Below, piece by piece: positions 23,482 through 30,662 of a stretch of DNA of 31,559 bases; position 1 is the first letter of the stretch; each line of letters starts with the position of its first letter. This DNA comes from JAVBUY01 sp031552735 (lineage in GTDB: Bacteria > Bacillota > Clostridia > Christensenellales > Aristaeellaceae): NCBI GenBank assembly GCA_031552735.1, contig JAVBMF010000054.1, forward strand, positions 1 through 31,559, written 5' to 3'. Position numbers and translations under genes: made by a program. Below the pieces are notes generated by a model that worked only from the letters and a program-made list of their open reading frames with translations, ran no database searches and was not told the origin of the DNA.

Positions 23482-25086
23482 ATGAAGTACGTTTTTGTCA
23501 CGGGCGGTGTGGTTTCTTCGCTGGGCAAGGGAATTACGGCATCTTCGCTGGGGCGGCTGATGAAGGCACGCGGATGGAAAGTGTCGATGCAGAAGATGGA
23601 TCCTTATCTGAATATGGACCCTGGTCTGCTTAGCCCGTTGCAGCACGGAGAGTCCTTTATCACCGACGACGGCATTGCCGCCGACCTCGATCTGGGTCAC
23701 TATGAGCGCTTCACCGGCGTGTCGCTGCGCGGCGAGGCCAGCGTGACCACCGGCAAGCTGCACGCGACCATCATGCGCCGCGAGCTGGCCGGGGAATACC
23801 GTGGTGGCACAGTGCAGGTTATCCCGCATGTCACCAATGAGATCAAGGAGCGCATCCAGACCGCCGCCAGCAACGCGGGCGCGGACATCGCGATCGTCGA
23901 GATCGGCGGCACGGTGGGCGATATGGAAGGCGCGCCATTTCTGGAGGCCATCCGCCAGCTGCGCTGGGAAGTGGGCGGCGAGAACTGCTGTTTCATCCAC
24001 GTGACGCTGCTGCCCTACATCGCGGCGGCAGGGGAGATTAAGACCAAGCCCACGCAGCACTCGGTGATGCAGCTGCGCTCCATCGGTATCCAGCCCGATG
24101 TGCTGGTGTGCCGCACGGAAAAAGAGATCACCCAGGAAGTCAAAGAGAAAATTGCGCTGTTCTGCAACGTGAAGGCCGGGCATGTGGTGCAGAACCGCGA
24201 CGCGGAAACGCTGTACGAAGTGCCGCTGTTGTTAGAGCGCGAGGGCTTGGCCAACGCGGTCAGCCAGACGCTGCATCTGGAGCAGAAAAAGCCTGACCTG
24301 AAGGAGTGGGAGAGCATTGTCTCGCGCTTCCTGCACCCCAAGCGCCGCCTGCGCGTCGCGCTGGTGGGCAAATATGTGGAGCTGCACGACGCGTACCTGA
24401 GCGTGGTCGAGGCGCTGACCCACGCGGGCATCGCGCACTGTGTCGCGGTGGACATCCAGTGGACGCAGTCCGCCGACATCACGCCGGAAAACGTCAACCG
24501 TATCTTAGGCGGCGTGGACGCCATCGTCGTGCCCGGCGGATATGGCAAACGCGGCGCGGAGGGCATGATCATTGCTGCGCAGTTCGCGCGCGAAAAAAAG
24601 GTGCCATATTTAGCGATCGGCTATGGCATGCAGCAGACCGTTGTGGAAGCGGCGCGCAATCTGGCCGGGATTTCCGGCGCGAGCTCGGCGGAGGCCGCGC
24701 CCGGCACCGCGCACCCGGTCGTGTATGTGCCGGAGGAGCGCGTGGCACTGGCCAGAACGCGCGACGGATCGCGCAATGGCGCGCAGGACGTGCGCTTGGC
24801 CAAGGACAGCCGTCTGGCGAAGCTGTATGGCGCGGAGCAGGCCAGCGAGCGCCACGGCAACCGCTATGAGATCAACCCCGGGTATGCCTCGCGCATTGTC
24901 GAGGGCGGCGTATGCTTCCCGGCTGTGGAAGAAAAGCACGGCTATATCGAAGCCATCGAGATCACCGATCATCCCTTCTTTGAGGGCGTGATCTATCATC
25001 CGGAGTTCAAGTCTCGTCCCGATCAGCCGCATCCGCTGTTCGCCGGGTTGGTGGGCGCGGTGCTGGGACAGAAGGAAAAAGCCTGA
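23482..25086 (+). CDS. pyrG: CTP synthase with glutaminase nucleophile missing
   Basis: A 534-residue CTP synthase (UTP plus ATP plus a nitrogen donor to CTP). The synthase domain keeps its motifs: P-loop GGVVSSLGKGI, DPYLNMDPG, QHGESFITDDG, DLDLGHYERF, EIGGTVGDMEG and IKTKPTQHSV. The C-terminal class-I amidotransferase domain keeps VPGGYGKRGAEG and the His506/Glu508 pair (YHPEF), but the nucleophile motif LGICLGMQ reads LAIGYGMQ, so the catalytic Cys is Gly380 (GGC, 24619-24621). The GGTMRLG loop is also degenerate (RDGSRNG). The enzyme should use free ammonia but not hydrolyse glutamine. The ATG follows GAGGGTGGAAGG. It has its own strong promoter and no co-transcribed glutaminase. Confidence 0.95.
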   Translation: MKYVFVTGGVVSSLGKGITASSLGRLMKARGWKVSMQKMDPYLNMDPGLLSPLQHGESFITDDGIAADLDLGHYERFTGVSLRGEASVTTGKLHATIMRRELAGEYRGGTVQVIPHVTNEIKERIQTAASNAGADIAIVEIGGTVGDMEGAPFLEAIRQLRWEVGGENCCFIHVTLLPYIAAAGEIKTKPTQHSVMQLRSIGIQPDVLVCRTEKEITQEVKEKIALFCNVKAGHVVQNRDAETLYEVPLLLEREGLANAVSQTLHLEQKKPDLKEWESIVSRFLHPKRRLRVALVGKYVELHDAYLSVVEALTHAGIAHCVAVDIQWTQSADITPENVNRILGGVDAIVVPGGYGKRGAEGMIIAAQFAREKKVPYLAIGYGMQQTVVEAARNLAGISGASSAEAAPGTAHPVVYVPEERVALARTRDGSRNGAQDVRLAKDSRLAKLYGAEQASERHGNRYEINPGYASRIVEGGVCFPAVEEKHGYIEAIEITDHPFFEGVIYHPEFKSRPDQPHPLFAGLVGAVLGQKEKA

Positions 25087-25102
25087 ACTTCGCACAATGC
25101 GC

Positions 25103-25131
25103 TGGACGCGATGCTCGAAATGTGATACCAT
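25103..25131 (+). promoter_or_regulatory. Possible promoter of the repeat-protein gene
   Basis: TGGACG (25103-25108), a 17-nt spacer and TACCAT (25126-25131). A 7-bp hairpin with loop CGGA (25146-25163) sits in the leader. Confidence 0.4.
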
Positions 25132-25186
25132 CATGCCAGATGTTGGGAGCTGCGGACAGCTCCGTACAAGAGAGGATGTGGCCCCT

Positions 25187-25903
25187 ATGGATATGAATTT
25201 TCAGGAATTGTTGCAGTATGTATTGCCGCTGGTCGAGGGCGACAAGCAGGACGATGCCAAGAAGCTGGTCACCAAGACAGCGCAGAAGCATGACGACGGG
25301 CTGGCGACCAGCCTGCTGGGCGCGCTGGGCAGCGACAACGGCCAGAGCAGCGGTTTGGCCAGCATGATTCCGCAACTGCTGGGCATGGTCAAGGGCGATC
25401 AGCTGGGCAATGTCGGCGACATGCTGCAGGGCGTGCTGGGCGGCGGCAACGGCAAGTCCGGCGGGCTGGATATCGTGGGCATCGCGGGCTCGCTGCTGGG
25501 CGCGAAGGATGTCAAGGGCGACGGCATGGATATCGGCGATATCGTCGGCAGCGTGCTAAGTGGCGGTAACGGCCAAGGCGGCAGCAACCTTGTCGGCGAC
25601 CTGCTGGGCAGCGTGCTGGGCGGCGGCAACGCCAAGAGCGGCGCGAAAAAGAGCGGCGGCAATGATCTGGTGGGCAACCTGCTGGGCAGCGTGCTCGGCG
25701 GTGGCAACAGCCAAGGCGGCGGCGATCTGGTCGGCGACCTACTGGGCGGTCTGCTCGGTGGTGGCCAGCCCGCGCCTAAGGCCAAGGCCGCGCCCGCCCG
25801 CAAGGCGGCTGCGCCGAAGCAGGCCGGCATGAAGAAGGGCCCGGCCAAAAAGAAGATGACCAAGGCTGGCGCCAAGAAACCCGCCAAGACCACCAAAAAA
25901 TAA
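25187..25903 (+). CDS. Gly/Leu tandem-repeat protein with lysine-rich tail
   Basis: A 238-residue protein of unknown function. Residues 1-60 look helical (FQELLQYVLPLVEGDK). Residues 62-194 are imperfect repeats around LVGDLLGSVLGGGN, best at 117, 135, 160 and 180, separated by Gly/Ser/Asn linkers. Residues 195-238 form a basic Ala/Pro/Lys tail with 15 Lys, 1 Arg and no acidic residue, like the C-terminus of histone H1 or bacterial H1-like proteins. The repeats resemble low-complexity LLGGLLGGG stretches of DUF937-type proteins. There is no signal peptide. AGAGG lies 11 nt before the ATG. Nucleic-acid binding by the tail is inference. Confidence 0.75.
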   Translation: MDMNFQELLQYVLPLVEGDKQDDAKKLVTKTAQKHDDGLATSLLGALGSDNGQSSGLASMIPQLLGMVKGDQLGNVGDMLQGVLGGGNGKSGGLDIVGIAGSLLGAKDVKGDGMDIGDIVGSVLSGGNGQGGSNLVGDLLGSVLGGGNAKSGAKKSGGNDLVGNLLGSVLGGGNSQGGGDLVGDLLGGLLGGGQPAPKAKAAPARKAAAPKQAGMKKGPAKKKMTKAGAKKPAKTTKK

Positions 25904-25917
25904 GGTTGTTTGAAAGA

Positions 25918-25945
25918 GCCGCGCGGCATATGCCGCGCGGCTTAT
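25918..25945. terminator. Palindromic terminator after the repeat-protein gene
   Basis: A 24-bp perfect palindrome (25918-25941, 10-bp GC-rich arms around ATAT). The T run after it is weak (TTATAT), so factor-independent strength is uncertain. Confidence 0.6.
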
Positions 25946-26010
25946 ATCATGGAAAGATGCGTGCTTTACCATTGTGCAGGGTTGAATCTTTGTGGTACAA
26001 TAAGGTTTGT

Positions 26011-26484
26011 CTATTGCAGCAGCGCCGAGTCCTCGTAGAGTTTGGTGACGGCGACGCCCAGCTCGGCATAGACGCCGGTCAGCACCGCGCCAGTCTGCAC
26101 ACCTCGGTCACAAGTGTTGAGCACCGTGATGCAGTCGTTGATCAGCGCATCCTGCACCAGCACATTGCCCGGGCCGTAGATACCGGTGGATACTTCGTTG
26201 AGCACGCGTGCGGCATACACATGCTGGCGCACGGTGGCGATCAGCGACGCGACCTTGGAACCGCCGTTTCCGGTTAGCTGCTCCGCGCTGGTCTTTGCCT
26301 GAGACACCTCGTTTTGCAGGCGCGCGATCAGTACATTGTGCGTGTTGGTATTGATGCGCGATGTGCGGAAAAACGCGAAACCCAAGCTGACAGTCGCGAT
26401 AAAGAGCAGCAGAGTGACCAATTGCAGCACCGTTTGAAAATTGCGGGAACGTCCGCCCCGGTAGGGCTGATTATAGCGATACAA
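26011..26484 (-). CDS. Small single-pass membrane protein, unknown function
   Basis: A 157-residue protein I do not recognise. Read from TTG at 26484, 7 nt after GAGGAGG, it has a basic N-terminus (YRGGRSR), one helix (about 20-41, LVTLLLFIATVSLGFAFF), a short coiled-coil-like stretch (ARLQNEVSQAKTSAEQL) and an extracytoplasmic C-terminal part ending DSALLQ. In-frame ATG at 26532 lies upstream of the ribosome site. A good promoter (TTTACC, 17 nt, TATGAT) stands in front, which supports a real gene. It is divergent from glnN. Confidence 0.65.
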   Translation of the reverse strand: MYRYNQPYRGGRSRNFQTVLQLVTLLLFIATVSLGFAFFRTSRINTNTHNVLIARLQNEVSQAKTSAEQLTGNGGSKVASLIATVRQHVYAARVLNEVSTGIYGPGNVLVQDALINDCITVLNTCDRGVQTGAVLTGVYAELGVAVTKLYEDSALLQ

Positions 26485-26534
26485 GTATATTCCTCCTCGA
26501 TCACGCGCCTGTGTACGCTGCGTATTTCGCAACG

Positions 26535-26563
26535 ATCATACCACAGAATGTGGGATTGGTAAA
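26535..26563 (-). promoter_or_regulatory. Promoter of the small membrane-protein gene
   Basis: On the minus strand TTTACC (26563-26558), a 17-nt spacer and TATGAT (26540-26535) preceded by TGG (extended -10). Confidence 0.65.
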
Positions 26564-26607
26564 GCCGCTGGCAGTCGGGCGCAACGCAAAATAAAGGAAG
26601 TGACACG

Positions 26608-28713
26608 ATGAACAAGAGCCAGGAGATGCTAGCCGAAACCTTTGGCAGTAACGTGTTTTCCGACCATGTGATGCGCCTGCGCCTGCCGCAGAATATCTAC
26701 GCGGCGCTGCACCGCACGATCGACGAGGGCATCGCGCTGGACGCCGCCACGGCAGAAGTGATCGCCGCCGCCATGAAGGAATGGGCGGTCGAGCGCGGCG
26801 CGACCCATTACACGCACTGGTTCCAGCCGCTCAACGGCCAATCGGCCGAGAAGCAGGAGGCGTTCATCGCGCCGCACAAGCATGGCAACGCGCTGCTGGA
26901 GTTTTCCGGCAAGGCGCTGATTCGCGGCGAGGCCGACGCGTCCAGTTTTCCGTCCGGCGGACTGCGCGCCACCTTTGAGGCGCGCGGATACACCGCCTGG
27001 GATTGCACGTCGCCCGCTTTTCTGCGTGAGGACCCGGATGGCATCATCGCGCTGTGCATCCCGACCGCGTTTTGCTCGTACACCGGCGAGGCGCTGGATA
27101 CCCGCACGCCGCTGCTGCGCGCCGGGGAAGCGCTGTCGCATCAAGCGGTGCGCGTGCTGCGCTGCCTGGGCGACGAAGCCTGCCGAAAAGTGACCGCCAA
27201 CGTCGGTCTGGAGCAGGAGTATTTCCTGATCGATCGCGATCTATACCGCGCGCGCCGCGATCTGGTGTACACCGGGCGCACACTGTTTGGCGCGATGCCG
27301 CCCAAGCGCCAGGAGATGAACGACCAATACTATACCGCGATCCGCCAACGCGTGTCCGGCTTTATGGCGGAGCTGAATATGGAGCTGTGGAAGCTGGGCG
27401 TTGCCGCCAAGACGCAGCACAACGAGGCTGCGCCCGCACAGCACGAGGTGGCGGTGGTCTTTGACGACGCGGTGGCGGCCTGCGACCAGAACCAGTTGAC
27501 GCAGATGATGCTGCGCAAGGTGGCCGCGCGTCGCAATATGGCCGCGCTGCTGCACGAAAAGCCGTTCGCGGGGGTCAGCGGCAGCGGCAAGCACAACAAC
27601 TACTCACTGAGCACCGATGATGGCAAAAACCTGCTGGAGCCGGGCAAGCATCCGGAGAAAAACCTGCGCTTTCAGCTTTTTCTGCTGGCCATCATTGCCG
27701 CGTCAGACGCGCACCCGGGCCTGCTGCGCGTGGCCAGCTCCAGCGCCAGCAACGATTGTCGCTTGGGCGGTCACGAGGCGCCGACGCCGCTGATGTCCAT
27801 CTTCGTGGGCCCGCAGATGCTGCAAATGCTGGCGCAGACCGGCGTGGAGTCCTGCGCGCCGATGACTGCGGGCACGATCCACACCGGTGTGAAAACCATG
27901 CCCACACTGAACGCCGACAACAACGACCGCAACCGCACCGCGCCCATCGCGTTCACCGGCAACAAGATTGAGTTCCGTATGCTGGGCTCGTCGCACGCGG
28001 CGGCTACATTTAATTCCGTGCTGTCGGCGATGGTGGCCGACCAATTGCAGCACATCGCCGACCGGCTGGAGAAAGCGGCGGACGCCGAGGCAGAGGGCTG
28101 GGCGATCTGCCGCGACCTGTTCCAGCAGCACCAGCGCGTGTTGTACAATGGCAACTGCTACGCCGCCGATTGGCCCGAGGAGGCCGCGCGGCGCGGCCTG
28201 AAGCTGTACCCGACCACCGTGGAGGCGATCGGCGCGCTGCTGGAGCCCGAGTCGGTGGCGATGTTTGGGCGGCAGGGCGTCTTTACGCGCGTGGAGCTGG
28301 AGTCGCGCGCCACGATGCGCTATGAGGCATACGTCAAAACCCTGCATATCGAGGCCAACGCGATGCTGGAACTGCAGCGCGGGCTGGTGCTACCCGCCGC
28401 GATGCGCTGGCAGAGCGAGCTGGCGCGGCAGGCGGCGGCGCTGGCGGCGGTCGGCGCGTCCGACGCGGTACAGCGGCGCGCACTGTGGGAAATGACCGAG
28501 CAGATTGAGGTGCTGGATGCTGGAATCAAGCATCTGGAGGAGTTTGTGGACGGCGCGGACGACAGCGCGACACCGGAGAACGCCGCCGCGTGGCGCGATC
28601 AGGCGTTGGCGCAGATGGTCCGCATCCGTGCCGCCAGCGACGCGCTGGAGGTGCGCATGCCCCGCGACGCGTGGCCGGTGCCCACCTATGGCGAGATGCT
28701 GTATCACGTATAA
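26608..28713 (+). CDS. glnN: Glutamine synthetase type III
   Basis: A 701-residue GSIII, making glutamine from glutamate, ammonia and ATP. The length (about 700) and motifs are those of type III: SFPSGGLRATFEARGYTAWD, ANVGLEQEYFLID, KTQHNEAAPAQHEVA, GVSGSGKHNNYSLS and RTAPIAFTGNKIEFRMLGSS. One normally invariant stretch differs: where family members read NDHRLGANEAPPA this has NDCRLGGHEAPTP (residues 382-394). The ATG follows AAGGAAG. It is the first gene right of the divergent membrane-protein promoter; no clear sigma-A promoter of its own was seen in the 120 nt upstream. A HutP-family gene follows after 45 nt. Confidence 0.93.
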   Translation: MNKSQEMLAETFGSNVFSDHVMRLRLPQNIYAALHRTIDEGIALDAATAEVIAAAMKEWAVERGATHYTHWFQPLNGQSAEKQEAFIAPHKHGNALLEFSGKALIRGEADASSFPSGGLRATFEARGYTAWDCTSPAFLREDPDGIIALCIPTAFCSYTGEALDTRTPLLRAGEALSHQAVRVLRCLGDEACRKVTANVGLEQEYFLIDRDLYRARRDLVYTGRTLFGAMPPKRQEMNDQYYTAIRQRVSGFMAELNMELWKLGVAAKTQHNEAAPAQHEVAVVFDDAVAACDQNQLTQMMLRKVAARRNMAALLHEKPFAGVSGSGKHNNYSLSTDDGKNLLEPGKHPEKNLRFQLFLLAIIAASDAHPGLLRVASSSASNDCRLGGHEAPTPLMSIFVGPQMLQMLAQTGVESCAPMTAGTIHTGVKTMPTLNADNNDRNRTAPIAFTGNKIEFRMLGSSHAAATFNSVLSAMVADQLQHIADRLEKAADAEAEGWAICRDLFQQHQRVLYNGNCYAADWPEEAARRGLKLYPTTVEAIGALLEPESVAMFGRQGVFTRVELESRATMRYEAYVKTLHIEANAMLELQRGLVLPAAMRWQSELARQAAALAAVGASDAVQRRALWEMTEQIEVLDAGIKHLEEFVDGADDSATPENAAAWRDQALAQMVRIRAASDALEVRMPRDAWPVPTYGEMLYHV

Positions 28714-28758
28714 CTTTGCAGAATTTGCAGCACCTGTAGAATGGAAGGACGGTAGTAC

Positions 28759-29211
28759 ATGCACGAGCAATCCATACACCACGAGCCGTATGCCGAAACC
28801 GAGCAGAACGGCAGCCGCGAGGTAGCGCGCGCCGCGATGATGCTGGCGATGACCCGATCGCGCGAGGAAGAGAAATGGCAGCGAACCGAGTGGCAGACCC
28901 GCGATGTGCAGGCCACGGCGGTGGACTTTGGCGGGGACTTCGTGCCCTCGGTGATGCGCATTGTGGAGCGCGCGGTGGTCGCCGCCAAGCGCGAGGGGCT
29001 GATCCAGGAAACCTACCATGAGGAGGGCGCGGTGGCGGGCGCGGCGCACGAGGCGGTGATGCAGATCATGGGCAAGGCGCTGGGCCTGAATGTCGGCGGA
29101 AAGATCGGCATCGCGCGCAGCGGTGTGCACATCGGCGTGGTGCTGTTCATGGGTGTCGGGCTGGTGCACCTGAACGAGGTATGCATCGGCATGGGACACC
29201 GCGTCATATAA
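28759..29211 (+). CDS. HutP-family protein
   Basis: A 150-residue protein matching clostridial HutP-family proteins (VERAVVAAKREGLIQ, HEEGAVAGAAHEAV, GLNVGGKIGIARSGVHIGV, HLNEVCIGMGHR). B. subtilis HutP is a histidine- and Mg-dependent RNA-binding antiterminator of the hut operon. Here the positions of the two metal-binding histidines of that protein appear to be alanines, and no hut gene is adjacent, so the role is probably different. The ATG has AAGGA 9 nt upstream. It sits between glnN and cmk and is probably read with glnN. Confidence 0.8.
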   Translation: MHEQSIHHEPYAETEQNGSREVARAAMMLAMTRSREEEKWQRTEWQTRDVQATAVDFGGDFVPSVMRIVERAVVAAKREGLIQETYHEEGAVAGAAHEAVMQIMGKALGLNVGGKIGIARSGVHIGVVLFMGVGLVHLNEVCIGMGHRVI

Positions 29212-29234
29212 CGAGCGACGGGGGAGAGACAAAC

Positions 29235-29921
29235 ATGCCGCATAGTATTGCGATTGACGGGCCGGTGGGCGCGGGGAAATCCAGCGTCGCTTCCGGTGTG
29301 GCCAAGGCGTTGGGGCTGCTGCAACTCGATACCGGCGCGATGTATCGCGCGATCGGCCTAGCCGCCGTGCGCGCGGGCATTGACCCGCAGGACGAGGACG
29401 CCGCGTCTCGCTTGAGCGAGATAACCGAGGTGTCGGTGGTGTACACAAACGGCGCACAGCGCACGCTGCTCAATGGCGAGGACGTGACCGACCTGATCCG
29501 CACGCCGGAGGTGACGATGGCGGCCTCTGCGGTATCGAAGTGGCGGCAGGTGCGCCAGCGCATGGTGGCGTTGCAGCAGGGCATCGCCCGGGGCGTGGAC
29601 ATCGTGCTGGACGGGCGCGACATCGGCACGCGCGTACTGCCCGATGCGACGCTGAAAGTGTTTCTGACCGCGTCGCCGGAGGAGCGCGCCAGACGGCGCT
29701 GCGACGAGGGCATAGCCAAGGGCGCGCCGGTACCGTATGAAGCGGTGCTGCGCGACCTCATTGCGCGCGACTTGCAGGACAGCACACGGGAAACCGACCC
29801 GCTGCGTCAGGCCGACGATGCGGTGCTGGTGGACAGCACGCACATGACGCAGGACCAGGTCATCGCGCACATTGTCGCGCTGTATCATCAGGTGGTCGCC
29901 GATAGGGAGGGGAAGCAATGA
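29235..29921 (+). CDS. cmk: Cytidylate kinase
   Basis: A 228-residue (d)CMP kinase. Walker A GPVGAGKSS is at residues 9-17, LDTGAMYRA is the nucleotide-monophosphate segment, and VLDGRDIGTRVLPDA plus the RRRCDEG lid are typical. The ATG at 29235 follows GGGGGAG by 8-9 nt. Its stop overlaps the plsC start (ATGA). With pyrG and udk in the window, three steps of pyrimidine nucleotide supply are represented. Confidence 0.95.
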   Translation: MPHSIAIDGPVGAGKSSVASGVAKALGLLQLDTGAMYRAIGLAAVRAGIDPQDEDAASRLSEITEVSVVYTNGAQRTLLNGEDVTDLIRTPEVTMAASAVSKWRQVRQRMVALQQGIARGVDIVLDGRDIGTRVLPDATLKVFLTASPEERARRRCDEGIAKGAPVPYEAVLRDLIARDLQDSTRETDPLRQADDAVLVDSTHMTQDQVIAHIVALYHQVVADREGKQ

Positions 29922-30565
29922 GCAAGGACATGCGCAAAAAGAGCGGGCTGTACGCCTGTGTGCTGGCAGTATATCGCGGGGTGTTTCGGCTGCTGTATGG
30001 CGGGCGCATCATCGGCAAACAGAAGATTCCCGACCATGGGCCGGTGGTGCTGATGTGCAACCACATCCACGGCCTCGATCCCTTTACGCTGGCTAGCTGC
30101 GCGCCCAAGCGGCAGGCGCACTATATGGCCAAGGTGGAGCTGTTCAAAAACAAGCTGCTGGCCGCGATCCTGCGCACGCTGCACGCGTTCCCGGTCGGGC
30201 GCGGTCAGTTTGACCTGACCGCGATGCGCGAGGCGCGCGCGGTGCTGGATCAGGATCAGGTGCTGGGCATCTTTCCGGAGGGGCATCGCTTCACCGACGG
30301 CCAGCTGGGCCCGCTGCAATCCGGCGCGGCGGTGCTGGCGCTCAAGTGCGACGCGGTGGTCATTCCGGTCGCCATCGAGGGGAAATACAAGCTGTTCGGC
30401 AAGCCGCAGGTTATCGTGGGGGATCCGATCCAGATGAATGACCTGCGCGCGCAGGGCGCGAACAAAGAAACGTGCGATCTGTGCATTGACCGCATGCGCG
30501 GTGCCATTCAGGGCCTATTGGACGAGAGCAGGCAGCTCCGGCTGCCCGCGCCGACGAACGTATAG
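29918..30565 (+). CDS. plsC: 1-acyl-sn-glycerol-3-phosphate acyltransferase
   Basis: A 215-residue membrane-associated acyltransferase that makes phosphatidate. The catalytic H-x4-D motif is NHIHGLD (His49, Asp54), and the phosphate-binding motif is FPEGHR (119-124). The N-terminal hydrophobic stretch (LYACVLAVYRGVFRLLYGG) is the usual membrane-associated helix. It overlaps cmk by 4 nt, and GGGAGGGG lies before its ATG. cmk-plsC-ispH is a conserved clostridial order. Confidence 0.92.
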   Translation: MSKDMRKKSGLYACVLAVYRGVFRLLYGGRIIGKQKIPDHGPVVLMCNHIHGLDPFTLASCAPKRQAHYMAKVELFKNKLLAAILRTLHAFPVGRGQFDLTAMREARAVLDQDQVLGIFPEGHRFTDGQLGPLQSGAAVLALKCDAVVIPVAIEGKYKLFGKPQVIVGDPIQMNDLRAQGANKETCDLCIDRMRGAIQGLLDESRQLRLPAPTNV

Positions 30566-30593
30566 ACAAATTTCTTGAAAAGCTATGCAGGAA

Positions 30594-30622
30594 TTGACTT
30601 TTGGGCGGCGAATTGATATATT
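30594..30622 (+). promoter_or_regulatory. Promoter of ispH
   Basis: TTGACT (30594-30599), a 17-nt spacer and TATATT (30617-30622), 41 nt before the ATG. No terminator precedes it, so read-through from plsC may add to expression. Confidence 0.75.
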
Positions 30623-30662
30623 TGTATAGTATGCGGCAGGTACATGCATACGCGGGAGGCAC

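Noticed and set aside
25146..25163. Hairpin before the repeat-protein gene, considered as pyrG terminator
   Set aside because: No T run follows and it lies after the candidate promoter of the next gene; kept only as a leader hairpin.
28715..28742. TTTGCA-N16-TAGAAT promoter-like match before the HutP-family gene
   Set aside because: Its start site would fall inside or after the ribosome binding site, leaving too little leader; co-transcription with glnN is simpler.
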